From Boesenbergia rotunda (lineage: Eukaryota; Streptophyta; Magnoliopsida; Zingiberales; Zingiberaceae), in the NCBI GenBank assembly GCA_024364735.1, contig JAGFNQ010004735.1:338517-402516 (forward strand): a stretch of DNA of 64,000 nucleotides, in the 5' to 3' direction. Made by a program: the position numbers and the translations under genes. The notes under the pieces were generated by a model, which saw nothing but the letters and a program-made list of their open reading frames with translations, did no database searches and had not been told where the DNA came from. Position 1 is the first letter of the stretch. Each line of letters opens with the position of its first letter. Shown piece by piece: positions 1 to 13,600 of the stretch.

Positions 1-2051
1 TGAGTTGAAGTGTCCCTATATTTCTTGGCAAGGCCAAAATCAATAATATACACCTATAAATAAATGCAACGGCAACATCATTAAGCAAAAAAATATAACC
101 CAATCAACAGAAAATAAGAGGAAGAAATCACAAACCTGATTAGCTCGTCTACCAAGACCCATAATAAAGTTATCTGGTTTGATATCTCTGTGAAGGAAGG
201 ACTTTGAATGTACAAATTCCACTCGATTTATCTGACATGAGACATCTATGCAGGTCATATACTACAATATGGTCTTTTGAATTTCAGATAAACCTTAATT
301 ATCAAAGTAGGGGAGAAATGGTATTAAGGCAAAAAAAAATAGGGTTTTGAATTGTAGTAAGATTATCATAGAAAAACTTGCAAGTTCTTATCATTGTTAA
401 TGGTTGACCAAATGAAGGGTATACAACGCGAGGAAGAATATAATAGGCATTCTTGTGAGATAACAAGTTTACATATATGGATAGAAAGGGAAGTGAAAAG
501 CCAATATCATTGGTAGCGGCATGATAAAAAGATATCATGATGGCAGCTGGAAGGATTAATAATGCATGTTCTCATGATTCAAAGCATTGCTGCTATAGTT
601 TAGTGTCAATTAAGAAATACAAGTTGCACAAACAGTATACCATTTGGTCTGCAAGCATCAGACCAGTCTTCAAAGAGAGTTTACGGCTACAGAAGTTGAA
701 CAAGTCTTCAAGACTTGGTCCTAGTAAATCCATCACGAGTACATTATAATCACCCTCAACCCCGAACCATCTCACATTAGGGATTCCAGCTGACAAGAAA
801 ACAAGTAAAATAAGTGACAAGTAAGAGAAATGAAAACTCAATCAAAGCGAAACCGAAAGGTGTTTGCTTACTTCCTCCCTGTAGAATCCTATACAGCTTT
901 GATTCATAGAGAAGCTGGGGATGCTTAGTCCTGACGTTCTCCTGTTAGTAGAAATACACAATGAGGAAAAAGATATACAGACCCCTAAGTAATTGATGCA
1001 TTTAGATGGTTATAAACAAACCCAAATCAGCAAATTAAACATAACTAAAGAAACAAATGCGTTCATCACTTCTCAAAAGAAGGGAAATAATAGCAGAAGA
1101 CAATGAGCCTAAGGGGCTTAGTTCATGATTGCTTGTTTGCATCAGAAGTGACTAATGTTTGGATTGCAAAATGGTCTTATTTTAGTTTCAAGACAATGGT
1201 CACTGCTCTCAGCAAGGGTGAGTGACCTAAGAATAGCCATTGACAAAATCAGGAGTATCCAAAAAACTAATAACATTTATCTTGCCAAACCTTCCATATT
1301 TAGAAAGTATGGCAAAATAGCTGATACCAGAGAGGCCAACAGAAACTGGTTTTTATTTCAGAACGTTAACATGAGTAAAGTAGATGTAATTTGAAGGATA
1401 TTACGGATTGCATTGTGAGGTTAAATGAAGAAGATTGATGGAAGTAAGTAGTCTTGCATAGGGTAAATAGAGAGAAAAGATCCGTGTAGAAAAGACCCAA
1501 ATAGTTGGGACTAAGACACTAAGTGGCTTAGTATTAATGAAGAGGTAAGAGAATGCGCCTCCATATCTATCCAGAAAAAAGAGAGTCCAGGAATATCAGA
1601 AGAACCTTAACAAGAACAACGATATATATAATCAATACCACAAAACCACAATTTCGCAGAACAGACTCATAAACCAAAACAGAGTGAATTTTTTTTTAAA
1701 AAAAGTCTAGAATTTAACTAAATAGCACCGTAAACAGAATGAATGCAACACGAAATTCAATCTAAAGTTTGAAGTATACAAAAAGTTGAAACAGTAACAA
1801 GATTCTTAGAGTGGAAGGGTAAGAGAAGTATGTACATACTAGTTTAATTGCCACTTCCTCGTTTGTTTGGATATTAGTACCTGCAGCAAACAAGGACAAT
1901 TATAAAAAATACCCTCAAAGAGTTGTAGCAGCAAAAGAACATGAAACAGTTCGTCCAGAAATCGTTCAGAGATACCTAAATAGATCTCCCCAAACGAGCC
2001 GCTCCCGATCTTGCGACCCAAACGAAACTTGTTTCCAACACGAGGCTCCAT
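1..2051 (-). CDS. CKL: Casein kinase 1-like Ser/Thr protein kinase, 5' part
   Basis: CK1-family protein kinase; it phosphorylates Ser/Thr on many substrates in cytoplasm and nucleus. Six exons are visible on the minus strand: 2051-1976, 1880-1840, 941-872, 789-641, 231-136 and 53-1. All have GT..AG borders and phases that join into one frame of about 161 residues. Seen in the protein: glycine loop GSGSFGEIYLG (about 16-26), ATP-binding Lys38 in EVAIKL, HRDIKPDN with catalytic Asp128, and the DFG motif at 149-151. These positions match those of the CK1 catalytic domain. The start ATG gives the usual plant CK1 opening MEPRVGNKFRLG. The C-lobe and tail lie beyond the left edge. The large intron between exons 2 and 3 (about 900 bp) shows no element. 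No lesion is seen. The CKL paralogue cannot be assigned. Confidence 0.95.
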
Positions 2052-3341
2052 CCAATTAACCCGCTCGAGCCAAACTTAATCTCGGTTACCAAAATGACCA
2101 AGAGGAAAGATACAAACAACGAAAAAAAAACCTCCTTTTCACCAGAGGCAAAAGGGGAACCCCAAAGGAACGAAGAAAAGGGGGATGTGGCCCTATGATC
2201 AAGGTGGTATCAGAAGAACTTGGATGAAACCACACAAAAATTAGGGTTTCGGGAGTTGAAAGTTGGAGGAAGAGGTAGCGATCCTACGATACCATACTTG
2301 GCCACGCGCTGGTCCAATCGAAAGCGCAGCGGCGATAGCGGACGACGCAAGCATTACCATCGCTTGCTCGATAGGTCGGTCGTCGGCAGGCTTCCTTAGG
2401 CGCGGTGGTTGGGCAGACGAAGAGGAAAGAAGGAAGCGAACTGCAGTTGTCGCAGTGGAACTGAAATAGTGTTACTCTGATCCAGCACGGATAACGTGTT
2501 TCGCAGCTACCATTTACAGCAGTGGAAACGGAATCAATTATCCTGATCCAACACGAGTGCAGAAAAGTAGTTGTTGTTGGCTCAATTATTAAATATTTTA
2601 GTCCCTAAACTTTCGAAATTTACAAATAAAACCCGCATTAGGAATATAGTAAATATAGTTTTCGTCAAATTTTGTTCTTATTTTAAAAAAAGAACAAAAA
2701 CACAGCTAAAAATTACTATAATATAAAATAATTTTGAATAAAACTATTTAAATATTTTGATCAATTATTCTATATTATAATAATTTAAATAAAAAATTAT
2801 TCTAAATTATAATAAAATTTACTTTAAATTATGGTAATTTTAACTATAAATTATTATAATAAATCAGCAAAAATCAAATAGACTTTCTAAAATATACAAA
2901 TCATTAAAATAATTTTAATAAGATTTAAAATAATTTTATCAAATTAATAAAAAAATATTTTATATATAACAATTTTAATAAAAATAAAATAATTAATTTT
3001 GCATATTGTAACAAATAATGTTACACATTATAACATAATAGCCCCTCTTAATTACTATATATTGTAGCAATTCGAAATAAGAGATTTTAAATATAAAATA
3101 TCTGATGATGAAGCATTTGAAACTCTCAATATTGCCCAATTATTATTCCATGAACTAGATTTAAGAAACAGTGCTGAAACATGACATAGGATAGAAACTA
3201 GTGCAGGATACACACTCTATGAACGTCGGCACTGACCTTGTCCTGATAATTGATAGAATGCTCCAACAACTACAAGTTTAAGATGCCAATCAGTTCAAAC
3301 AAAAGTTCACAACTCTCTCTTCATAGATATGGCACTGCTTC
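2052..3341. other. Intergenic: CK1 leader region and AT-rich spacer
   Basis: This holds the 5' leader and promoter side of the CK1 gene and the 3' flank of the reductoisomerase gene. 2590-3060 is strongly AT-rich. A short open frame at 2263-2469 has no recognisable domain and is not called. No TATA box could be assigned with confidence. Confidence 0.5.
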
Positions 3342-6300
3342 TCAGTTGCTGCTTTGTCGCAATTCCGGGCGCACGAAATCTGCATCAGGAGGGACTGAGA
3401 TATCCACGGTCGGCCTCAGCTGGGCGCAAACCTCAATCGCGCCATGGACGGGATCAGACAGGAAGTTGCTGATCAGATCCTGATTGATAGGACTGTTCTT
3501 ATCCACCTCAACAAAAGCCTGCTGGGTGAGGATGTAATCGAAACGGGGAGCCCATTTCCTCGATCCCAGCCGAGCTGTTGTCGAGCAGTTGTCCACCATG
3601 AATGACACTCCGCGGGCATGCATGAAGGGGTTGAGCGAATCGACAGACTCTATGACACTCTCATTGATGATTTCCGAATAGGAATGGCCTTTCTTCCTCA
3701 AAACCTCTATCTGCATACAGTTTCATGCCATCGACAACTTTACTCAAAACAAGGAACAAGAACAAATTTAAGTTTCGAAATACACTCATGAAACAAGCGT
3801 GCAAGCATGTAAACATGGGCAAAATAAGTACCTGTGCCATCATCAATGCAACATACACTCCTGCTGTAAAAGGATACAAAGGGCCCAAGTCACCGGCAGG
3901 GCGAGAAGCCCGAACTCTCTCTCCAACTTTCCACATCCTTGTTTGATCTATCTTGCCCATGGGGAAAGCGGGGAGACCCTCCTTTTCCTGTCAAGAAAGT
4001 ATTCATGATCGAATCTTCTTAGTAAGTCACTATGACTTTATAAAAGCATTAAGCTGAAAACCAACTAGTTTCTGCACAAGTCAAATAAAGCATAGGGCAT
4101 AGTTTCAAATGTTTCAATTTGCAAATGCATTGTAGGTATTAACAGTTCAGTTAATTGATTAATTTTTTTATTCATAAATGGACTACGATAAACTTGGGTT
4201 CAAAGCTTACAAAGAATCGACGTCCAGCTAAAACAACACTGCGAATTTCACTTCCACAAGCAACGTCCTCGTAACATTCATACAATATATCCATGCAAGG
4301 ATAATATGATGCACTGTATGCAGCGTCAAATTCCTTCTTCCCATCTTCAGACAGGGCATTGTATACAGCAAGCATACCCTGAAATTTATATAGCATTTGA
4401 ATGAGTATGGTTCATTAGATACCGCGAGTGAAAATGATAAAAATTACCTGAGTCGAGATGGTCTTCGATATGACTCCCGTGATAGACTCCACGGTGTTTT
4501 TGTAAGCCAATTCTTCACTCATTCCATTCTCAGTGTATCTTCTGAACAATGATTCCACAATTCCATGCACAGCACCAAGTAATATACCTACATGGCGATC
4601 ACACAATTAGGTGACCTACTAAGTGCACAAGCAACATACACGCGAGCAGACTAACCTCGCTCCCCAAAAATGTCACTCTTATATTCCTGCTCTAATGTAG
4701 TAGCAAAGGTAAATGGGGATCCTAAAGCAACTGACCAACCCAGGGCAACCTCTGTAGCTCTTCCGTCGACATCCTGTTGATATAAAAAAGAAATAGGACA
4801 TCAATAAGCATAATTAATCAAAATCAAAAAATAAATTCAAAGAAATATGTTTAATCTTAAAGATCTTATCAGGCCATACAAACTTGAAAAGAACTAAATT
4901 ATAGCCAATTTCTAGACCATGAGCATACCTGGTGTACAGCAAAACTAGAATTGATCCCGGCACCATTTATCTCTTTACCCTGGACATACAGTCTTCGCAC
5001 TGATGGGCCCATGCCTTTGGGGCATACCGCAATCACACTGATGTTTTGAGGAAAATCAAGACCAAGGGATTGCAGGTGCCCAAGAAGAAAACCATGGGAG
5101 AGTCCCAAGATGCTGTTTGGTTTCATGTGAGAGAAAATTTTCTCATAATTGTCCGCCTAGAGCATTAATGCAACACACAGATTCAGCTCATAAACTTCTA
5201 TAGATATTGCTAACTTGCAAAATAAAAGGAGTTCATACTTAATGCTTCTTTACTTAAGAACCAGGCCACACCCTATAGATTTAACAAATTAGATCAACCT
5301 TAAAAGATTAAACGGGCAATACAAACCAACTTTCAGTTATACACTCAAAATTTAACTGTTGTAATTTAATGCATCAAAATGAACAAATAGATCTTTTCGT
5401 TGAGATTTTCAGTGTTATTTTCTATGTTTTCAATACTATCTGTTAATAGTGCAAATAATGATTATAACTTCTTTTCAAGTAAATGCAAAATAGGTAGAAT
5501 TTGCCAAATCTGCAAATAATTCCTCAGCTGCAGAGTTTGTATGTTAACAGTTTACCTGCGCAGCATCAGAAATCAGCAACAATAGGAGATCACTGCTCGA
5601 AATTGTTTCCCAGATGTCACCCAAGGTTCCATTTTCTTCAGTGAATCCAGCAGCGCGTGCTTCAGCAAAAGACTGAGAACCTTTTCTTAGACCAATCTGC
5701 AAATGTTCAAATACCAAAGAATCCCAAACATAAGGAAAACTTCAGAAAAAAATTAAGTATTCTCGAGCGATTTATTTTCATAATGATTGAAGAGAAGTGC
5801 AGTACATATTTAGAGAGAAACATCTACAAGAAACAGAAAACTGATAGGTAGCATGTTATATATCAGTTAGGAAGTTTGTCAATCCTAGCAAGGAATTGAA
5901 CAATCATGCATGCAGAAGATCGAAAGATAAATAAATCAGATATTTAGACCAAGGTTTAAAATCTCGACCTGTGCCGAGGTTTCGGTCTCAGACCAGAACG
6001 ATATGGTTTCGGTATTTTTTTTTATTTATATATAGTAATTATTAGATAAATATATTTATTGTGTATAATTTAAAATAACTTGTATATAGATTTTATATAA
6101 GTTTTCTATTAGTGAATAATTGTTAGAAAAAATAATTAAATATAATTTTTTTAAATAAATTAATCTATCAATAATTTAAATCAAAATTGATACATCATAA
6201 TATATTAAGTTACTAATATCAAAAGCGTGAATTAGATAAACATCCTGTTTAGGAGTTAAGCCAACTTTATAGTTCTACAATATTTAGATTAAATAATTAT

Positions 6301-8699
6301 AATTATATAAAATAATACAAAGATACTATTTTATATATAATAATTATATAAATTAACTAATTATTCATTTAATTAATTATTAATTTAAATAATATATATT
6401 TAAAATAGTAAAAAATATCAAAATATCAATTAAACACTAAAAATTCAGAAAATAAAAAAAAATATATCAAAATATAATCTGATTTATTAACAAAATTAGA
6501 TTTTTTTTAAAAATTTTATAGAATTTTTAAATAAAATTTAAAACATAAAAAATTCAGAATATTAATTAATAAAATTTATTAATTTTTTAAAACTTTTTAA
6601 AATTTTTTAAAATATTTTTCATATTTTTAATCGAGATAATTTAATTAGGGTTTATGAAGTTTTTTTTAAATATCACAGGAATTGTTTAATTTAATTAAAT
6701 AAAACTGGAATTGTTTAAATTAAATAAATTAAAAAAAAATCCGCAATCGCTACCGCGACTACGAACTGCAGGCACCGGAGAAGTCCCGCGACACTGTAGG
6801 TGCCTGCGGAAGCTTCCGACGACGCCTACGACGCCACCGGAAGCGTCCGGCTTCACCTTCGGCGCCGGTGGAAGAATCCCGCGACACTTCCAGTAGCGTC
6901 AGACATGTCCCGCGAGGCTTCCAGCACCGCCGGAAGCGTCGCTGGGAGTTTCCAATGCCGCCGGAAGCATCCAGCAACGCTTCCAACGACACCTCCAAAA
7001 TTGATTTGCTCGCGAGCCGGTTTCGCTCGCGCAGCAGAACGGTAAAACCGTCTGTGCCGGGCGGCACAGAACGGTATTGCAACCTTGATTTAGACCATAA
7101 TAAAAAATCCTCATGATTCAGTTAAGATTTAAGGAAAAATAATGAAATATTTTTATCAGTTCTCCAGATATCTGAATAAGGACACCTAATCCCAGGGGAA
7201 AAAGAATCATTGCACACTATGAAATTGGTTAGGTTTGAGCTACACTATGTAAGTTCAAGTATCTAGGTGATGAAATCTTGATCCTGACCAATCAGTTTGT
7301 CAATTCAAAAACCACAAGAAGTTTCAAGAAATAAAACATAAAACTAAGTTACCTTGACCACAATGTCTGAATTCACTGCAGTAAGTGAATCTCTTAAATT
7401 CTGTGCTTGAGCAGGACCCTAGTAAACAGGAGAAAAAAAACATTTGAGGTTAGGTATGCAAAGAAAAAGAGCGATGAGGTAGAAATCATCACAAGAAAAA
7501 GGAACTTGCTAAACACTTTACAATGAGTATGATATTTTACAAGAATGTATGAAGTATGAACAGCAAATTCAAGAGACCAGAGGCACGACAATTAATAAAG
7601 CTCTAAAACGTGAGATGATTAATGATTTAGCATCTTCTCCCAAATGCTCTTTCAAAAAACAAAGTAAAGATTTGTGGTAATTTATAATGATAGCAAATCA
7701 ATATAAGATGATTTGCTACATAATCAGTTGCTGAGTATCATTATCAGCTATGCAGATTTCCTAAATTTAGTCCAGAAATGTACAGCATATAATACTGCTG
7801 AGAGTTAATGCATTAAGAGTTTGTTAAATAAATGCTAGCCAATAGGAAAACATGTCCAAGAATAAAAGGAAGTATTGTAATAACCAAATACAACCAAGAT
7901 AAAGTCAAATAATCAAGCATAAACACATGCTGTAGACACAAATTTTTTCCAAAAAAAAAATAGTTTTATTATTATTATTATTGTTTACATAGGTAAAAAT
8001 AAAGTTTCAGCATTGATATCCAATTAAAGGTCCAAACGAAGAAATGGTAACAAATAAAAGATGTAGCTGAGAACAATAAGATACACTAAGGGGAGGGGGG
8101 AAAAATTCATTTTTAGGTGCAACGGGGAAAAACAAGAGGGGAAGAAAATAACGGAAAAGAAAAATATAAATGATGCTAAAACAGTGCTACTTCCATTACC
8201 TGAGACCCCCATCCGATTACACCAATTTGCTTGATCCCTTTGAACGCATCGGGCAACAAATGGAATAGGTCTCTTCCACCACGAACAATATACTAATATC
8301 CAAACAAGCATCCATAATTAGTTTTGCACCATATCCGGAAAAAGAAAATGTATCCGAAGAAGAGAGAGAGACAGAGAGAGAAACAAAATCCACAGTGACA
8401 GGAATGAAAACCTCTTCGTTGCCAGATAGAGTGACCTTCTCCTTCTTGAACACCGAAGTCTCGAAGTCAAGAAAGGGAGCAGCTTTGCCGATTGAAGGAA
8501 CGGACACCATCTGAGCACCGAGCGCAGAGCCTCGGCCGCCAGCCGCCTCACTCGTGCCGATCTGGAGGAGGTGATGCCTGAGGAAGGGCGAGAAGGAAGA
8601 TCCGAAACACAGCGATCTGGCGACCCTCGGATTGAGGGTTTTAGAAAGGGAGGCGGAAGGAGTGAAGCAAGTGGTGGTCATGGATATCGCCGCCGCCAT
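3342..8699 (-). CDS. KARI: Ketol-acid reductoisomerase (acetohydroxyacid isomeroreductase), chloroplastic
   Basis: NADPH- and Mg-dependent second common enzyme of valine, leucine and isoleucine synthesis in plastids; it isomerises and reduces acetolactate or acetohydroxybutyrate. Ten exons on the minus strand: 8699-8412, 8292-8200, 7418-7353, 5696-5556, 5156-4929, 4773-4656, 4587-4448, 4378-4211, 3987-3832 and 3710-3342. All junctions are GT..AG and in phase, giving 588 residues, normal for plant class II enzymes. Residues 1 to about 70 are a Ser/Arg-rich transit peptide. The Rossmann motif GVIGWGSQG lies at 120-128. Metal ligands of the family are visible as Asp306/Glu310 (SDIFGERG) and Glu483/Glu487 (NESVIES). 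The protein ends PELRQSSN, typical for plants. I chose the ATG at 8699 (MAAAISM); an upstream in-frame ATG at 8747 is possible. Intron 3 holds a 1.1 kb transposon. No coding lesion is seen. Confidence 0.96.
5950..7087. mobile_element. Non-autonomous hAT-like element in KARI intron 3
   Basis: 1138 bp bounded by CAAGGTT at the left and AACCTTG at the right, with less perfect inverted similarity further in (GTGCCG and CGGTTT motifs). It is flanked by the 8-bp direct repeat ATTTAGAC (5942-5949 and 7088-7095), the target duplication expected for hAT. The left two thirds are AT-rich. 6740-7080 is GC-rich with degenerate GGAAGC/GCTTCC repeats. There is no transposase. It lies wholly within the intron and leaves both splice borders intact. 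A 9-bp reading of the duplication (ATTTAGACC) would instead suggest a Mutator-like origin. Confidence 0.75.
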
Positions 8700-8830
8700 C
8701 GCTAAATAGCTCGAGAAGCGAACGATACAGAGAGGAAGATGAGGCACTGACCTACCGCTCCGCTAAATATCTACGAAAAGGACCAACATTTTACACATAA
8801 ATCCTCAATTAGATCCACTAAGACGATTTG

Positions 8831-9033
8831 CCACGCGTTTACCACTTACAACGGAGGTCAAGGGTTCAAGGGTCGACGGTATACGCGAGTGGTAAAATAC
8901 TCGGCTGCTGTTTAAAAAAAATCTCTCGATCCCAGGCGCCTCGCCACACCAGTATTCACCGTGATTTATCCCCTCTGGATATTTATGGGACAGAGACTAG
9001 GGAGCCGTTGGGGTGACTGATCCACTTTTAGCA
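8831..9033 (+). mobile_element. tRNA-derived SINE-like insertion
   Basis: About 200 bp flanked by the 14-bp direct repeat ACTAAGACGATTTG (8817-8830 and 9034-9047), a length typical of LINE-mediated retroposition. A pol III B-box-like GGTTCAAGGGTC lies near the left end (8863-8874). The right end carries a short T run, as in Au-like plant SINEs. The A box is not clear. It sits about 120 bp upstream of the KARI start, in its promoter region. Confidence 0.6.
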
Positions 9034-9117
9034 ACTAAGACGATTTGACATCTCATTTGAACCACCGTGACAGAATTTTAAAATAATACAACCTAAAAAT
9101 CATAAGTGAACTCTTTA

Positions 9118-9347
9118 GGGGGCGTTTGGTTTGTTCTATTTTTCATTTTCATTTTTCAGAAAACTACATTTTCTAATTTTCTGGAAAATGACTTTTTTTT
9201 CATTCTCTAGTTTTCCAGAAAACGCTATGTTTTTTTTCTGAAAAACAAAGCTGAAAAATACAAACCAAACATGTTTTCCAGAAAATCACATTTTCTAGAG
9301 AAAATGAAAATGGAAAACAGACTGAAAAATACAAACCAAACGCCCCC
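9118..9347. mobile_element. Tourist-type (PIF/Harbinger) MITE
   Basis: 230 bp with terminal inverted repeats GGGGGCGTTTGGTTTG / CAAACCAAACGCCCCC and a TTA target duplication (9115-9117 and 9348-9350). The interior is a series of TTTTCCAGAAAA / TTTTCTGGAAAA palindromes with an inner copy of the terminal sequence. There is no coding capacity. Confidence 0.9.
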
Positions 9348-10625
9348 TTAATTTTGTTGCCGTCAAAAAATAATTTAACAAATATTAAAAAACAACTATG
9401 ATCTACATTATAAAATAAATTAATTAAAATTAGTATACATAAAATAATATTATATTAAAATGATGTAGAAGAAGTTTTGATATAGTTGGAATTATTTTAA
9501 TTAAATTTGAGTATTTTAAATAAGTTATAAAAAATTAATATCTTTAATGATATTTTAATGATACTAGTGTACAATTAATTTTCAGATTGCATTCTTTGGG
9601 GATGTAATATCCACTGAAAGCATGAAACATGTGTCATTGGAATCGTCCATTCAGAAATACTCTGTATAACAGCCGTTGGATGACTACGAGCCTGTTGGCT
9701 GACCGAGAACAAAAACAACGAGAGAAATAGGAGATGCGCTACACGTGAGTCGGTGAGTGGCTACCAGCGGCAGGGAGTCCAATTCCTAAATTTTAATGTT
9801 TGTATTTCACAATTGTCAATCTTCATGGCAACCTATCGGTAATTGGATATCGTGATGATCTTCAATTATTTTCTAAATCAAATTATATCTTAAAAGTATG
9901 ATAAATTCATCGAGAACCGTCACAATTACGATTTTATCAAATTTTATTTGAAATCCGATAAGATCATAATTATCGATAATCCGAATGAATTCATCATCCT
10001 TCAAAATATAATTTGAATGTGAAAATCACCCATTCTTGATCGAATTTGTCATCGGCCAACAATGTCGATGGAGAGATACGGAACCATAAAAAATAATTGG
10101 ACCACGTGCGCCAATTTTCAAAGAAGGCGGCAAGCAAAACTGGCGAGAGGATATGAGTGTTGGCACGTGCGAGGCACGTTTCGTAGGCCTGTTAACGTTT
10201 TTTTAATTTAAGATTTATTATTTAGATTAAAAAAATAAATTATTAAAAAAATAATATTAAATATTCACAAGATACGTACAGATAGCGGTGTAATATATGC
10301 ATATGCCGTAGACTTGTGCTACACATCCTTCACATTTAAATTTTTATTAAAAATTTTATTAGTCAGAATATTATAACTCAATTTTTAAATTTTTTTTATC
10401 AAATTCTAAATATTATACCTACAAACTATAAAATATAAAAAAAAAACCTACGTCTCTCTATCTATCGTGGACGTGTAAATCTGACTGACGATCACGGCAT
10501 AAAAACTTCACGCTTTTATATAACAATTTACACATTTTTATAAACGCTACGGTAAATGACGTTTGATCTGGTCAATACACGCAAATAAAATTTAAATTTT
10601 TTATATCTTTTTCTCATAACCAAGA
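9348..10625. other. Gene-free AT-rich spacer
   Basis: No ORF, splice pattern or element boundary recognised. 9590-10190 has mixed composition and could be decayed TE sequence. Confidence 0.5.
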
Positions 10626-10629
10626 TGAT

Positions 10630-13600
10630 GCTGATTTATAAAAAAACAAGACCAACATACATCAACATGTTGAAGCTGATATTTAGAGATCAACTCTAAC
10701 ATATGGGACCAGTTCCACATGTTGGAATTAGTCTTTAAATACCAACTCTAACATATGGGATCAGCTCTACATGAATACCAACTTCACGTGTTGAAGTTAA
10801 TCTTTAAATACCAGCTCTAAAATATGGAGTTAGTCTTTAATGTGGAGCTGGTTTTTAAAGATTAGTTCCAACATGTGGAGCTGCAACTCTAAGCTGATCT
10901 TTAAATATCGGTTCTAACATATTGGTTTGAGAAAACTTGTTCCAACAAGTGGAATTAATTTGAGAAAATTAGTTCCATCAAGTGAAGCTTGTTCGAGAAA
11001 ACCAGCTCCACTTAGAAAACCAGCTCCACTTAATGGAAGCTAGTATTTAAAGGCCACCGCCAATGAATTTTGACCAAAACCTATTAAATAACCTAAGAGC
11101 CTTAGATTTTGGAAATTTTGGCATGGGATGGAAGGGGTAAATATCTAGATTCTAATTATGGCTTCTAACTCTAGTTATGACACCCCCATATAAATCTATG
11201 GGCACGTGCCAAGTGGTGCGCCCCTAGGAACTGGTATTACAGAAACAATTTCAAGATGAAGCTGACATTGCAGAAATAGCTCCACATTTAAACTGTTTCT
11301 AAAATATCAGCTCCACTATTGATATAAAAGTTTTAATATTTTGGAACTACTCTTGTAAGCAGTCAAAACAGTAATTGAGGTCATTATTTGACTACCCTGA
11401 GTCTAGTGGAACCACTGGACCTGAAATGGGTCCAATTGGGGTCCACTAGGTCCATTAATAGGTTTTAACCAAAATCCATTGGTTGACCTAGGGGCCTTAA
11501 ATTTTGAAAATTTTGGCATGGGATGAAAGGGGTGGGTGTCTAGATTCTATTTACGGCCTCAAACTCTAGTTATAACACCCCCCACATGAATTTATGACCA
11601 CGTGCCAAGTGGCTCACCCCTTGAAGCTGGTCTTGCAGAAATAGTTTCAAGGTGGAGCTGGTATTGCAGAAACAGTTTTAACTTGGAGTTGTTTCTGCAA
11701 TATCAACTTCACTATTGACACAAAGGTTTCAATCTTTTGGAACTACTATTGTAAGTGGTTGAAATAGTAATTGAGCTTATAATTTGACTGCCCTGAGCTA
11801 AGTGAAACCACTGGACCTAAAATGAGTCTAATCGGGGTCAATTAGCTCCATCAATAGATTTTGACCGAAACCCACTGATTGACCTAGATGCCTTAGATTT
11901 TAAAAATTTTGGCATAAGACAGAAGGGGGTGGGCGTTTAGATTCTAATTATGGTCTCCAACTCTGGTTATGAAACCCCTACATGAATCTATAGCCGTGTG
12001 CCAAGTGGCATGCCCTTGGAGCTGGTCTTGCAGAAATAACTTTAAGGTGAAGTTAGTATTGCAGAAACAGATCCAGGTTGAAGCTGTTTTTACTGATTTG
12101 ATCAACTCCACTTGTGGAGCTGATTTTCTCAAATTAGCTCCACCAAGTGGAGTCAAAAAAAATCAACTCCACTTCTTGAGTTGATATTTTTGAACTAGCC
12201 CTATGCAGGAGAGAAAAAAAATCATATTACATGGAGAGAGAAGGATTATTTGATGGTGTTAGTTTGAAAACCAACTCCAAACCAGCTCTTGGAGCTAATT
12301 TTTCTAAAATCATCTCTAAGAGAAACCAATTCCAAGAGCTAGTTTTTCTAAAATCGTCTCCAAGAGTTGGTTTTAGAGTTGATTTTTCTAAAATCAACTC
12401 TTGGAGCTGGCCTAAAACTAGCTCTTAGAGTTGGAGCTAAAAACTAGCCTCAAGAGACCAACTCTTAGAGCTAATTTTAGATTAGCTCTTGGAGTTTAAC
12501 CAACTCCAAGGGCTGTTTTTCTAAAATCTGCTCTTGGAGCTGGTCTAAAACCAGCTGTAGTCCCTTAGAGTTGGTTAAGAACAATACAAGTGAAATCACT
12601 GGACCTGAAATTGGTTTGATTGGGGTCCACTAGGTTCATCAATGAGTTTTGACCGAAACCTATTGATTGACCTAGGAGCCTTAGATTTTGGAAACTTTGG
12701 CATGAGATGGAAGAGGTGAGTGTTTAGATTCTAATTATGAACTCCAACTCTAATTATGACATCCCCACATGAATCTATGGTCGTGTGCAAAGTGACGTGC
12801 CCCTTGAAGCTGGTCTTGCAAAAATAACTTCAAAGTGGAGCTGGTATTACAAAACCAACTCTAGGTTTAAGCTGCTTCTGACTGATTTGATCGGCTCCAC
12901 TTGTGGAGTTGATTTTCTCCCCCAAGTGCAGTCAGAAAAAATCAACTCCACTTAGTGGAGCTAATTTTCTTAAACCAGCTCCACTTCTAGAGCTGATTTT
13001 TTTGAACCAACCCCATGTAGAAGAGAGAAAAGTCATATTGCATGCAGAGAAAAAGATTATTTAATGATGCCGGTTTGAAAACAAACACCAAACCAACTAT
13101 TGGATCTAATTTTAGAAAAATCAACTCCAAAAGAAACTACTTCCAAGAGTTGACTTTTCTAAAATCAGCTTCAAGAGTTGGCTAAAATCAACTCTAAAAC
13201 CAACTCTTGGAGCTGATTTTAGAAAAGTCAGCTCTTTGAAGCTGGTGCTAAAAACTAGCTCCAAGAGACTAACTCTTGGAGCTGAGTTTAGACTAGCTCT
13301 TAGAGTTTAACCAACTCGAAAGCTAGTTTTCTAAAACCAGCTCTTGGAGATGGTCATCTCTAAGAGCTGGTTTTAGAAAACTAGCTTTGGAGCTAGTCTA
13401 AAATTTTTCTAAAATCAACTTTAAAAGAAATCAATTTCAAGAGTTGATTTTTTCTAAACTCAGCTCTAAGAGTTGGATTTAGAAAAAATAACTTAGAGTT
13501 GATTTTAGCTCCAAATCAACTCTTGGAGCTGGAGCTGAAAACCAGCTACAATGCATTGCTGGTTCATAGCAATCAGTATTAACGTTGGTGTTGGTTTGCA

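Noticed and set aside
2263..2469. Short plus-strand ORF upstream of the CK1 gene
   Set aside because: 68 codons, Arg/Ala-rich, no splice or domain support; it lies in the GC-rich leader.
6759..7116. Several overlapping open frames on both strands in the GC-rich part of KARI intron 3
   Set aside because: Low-complexity GGAAGC repeats inside a transposon. No domain in any frame.
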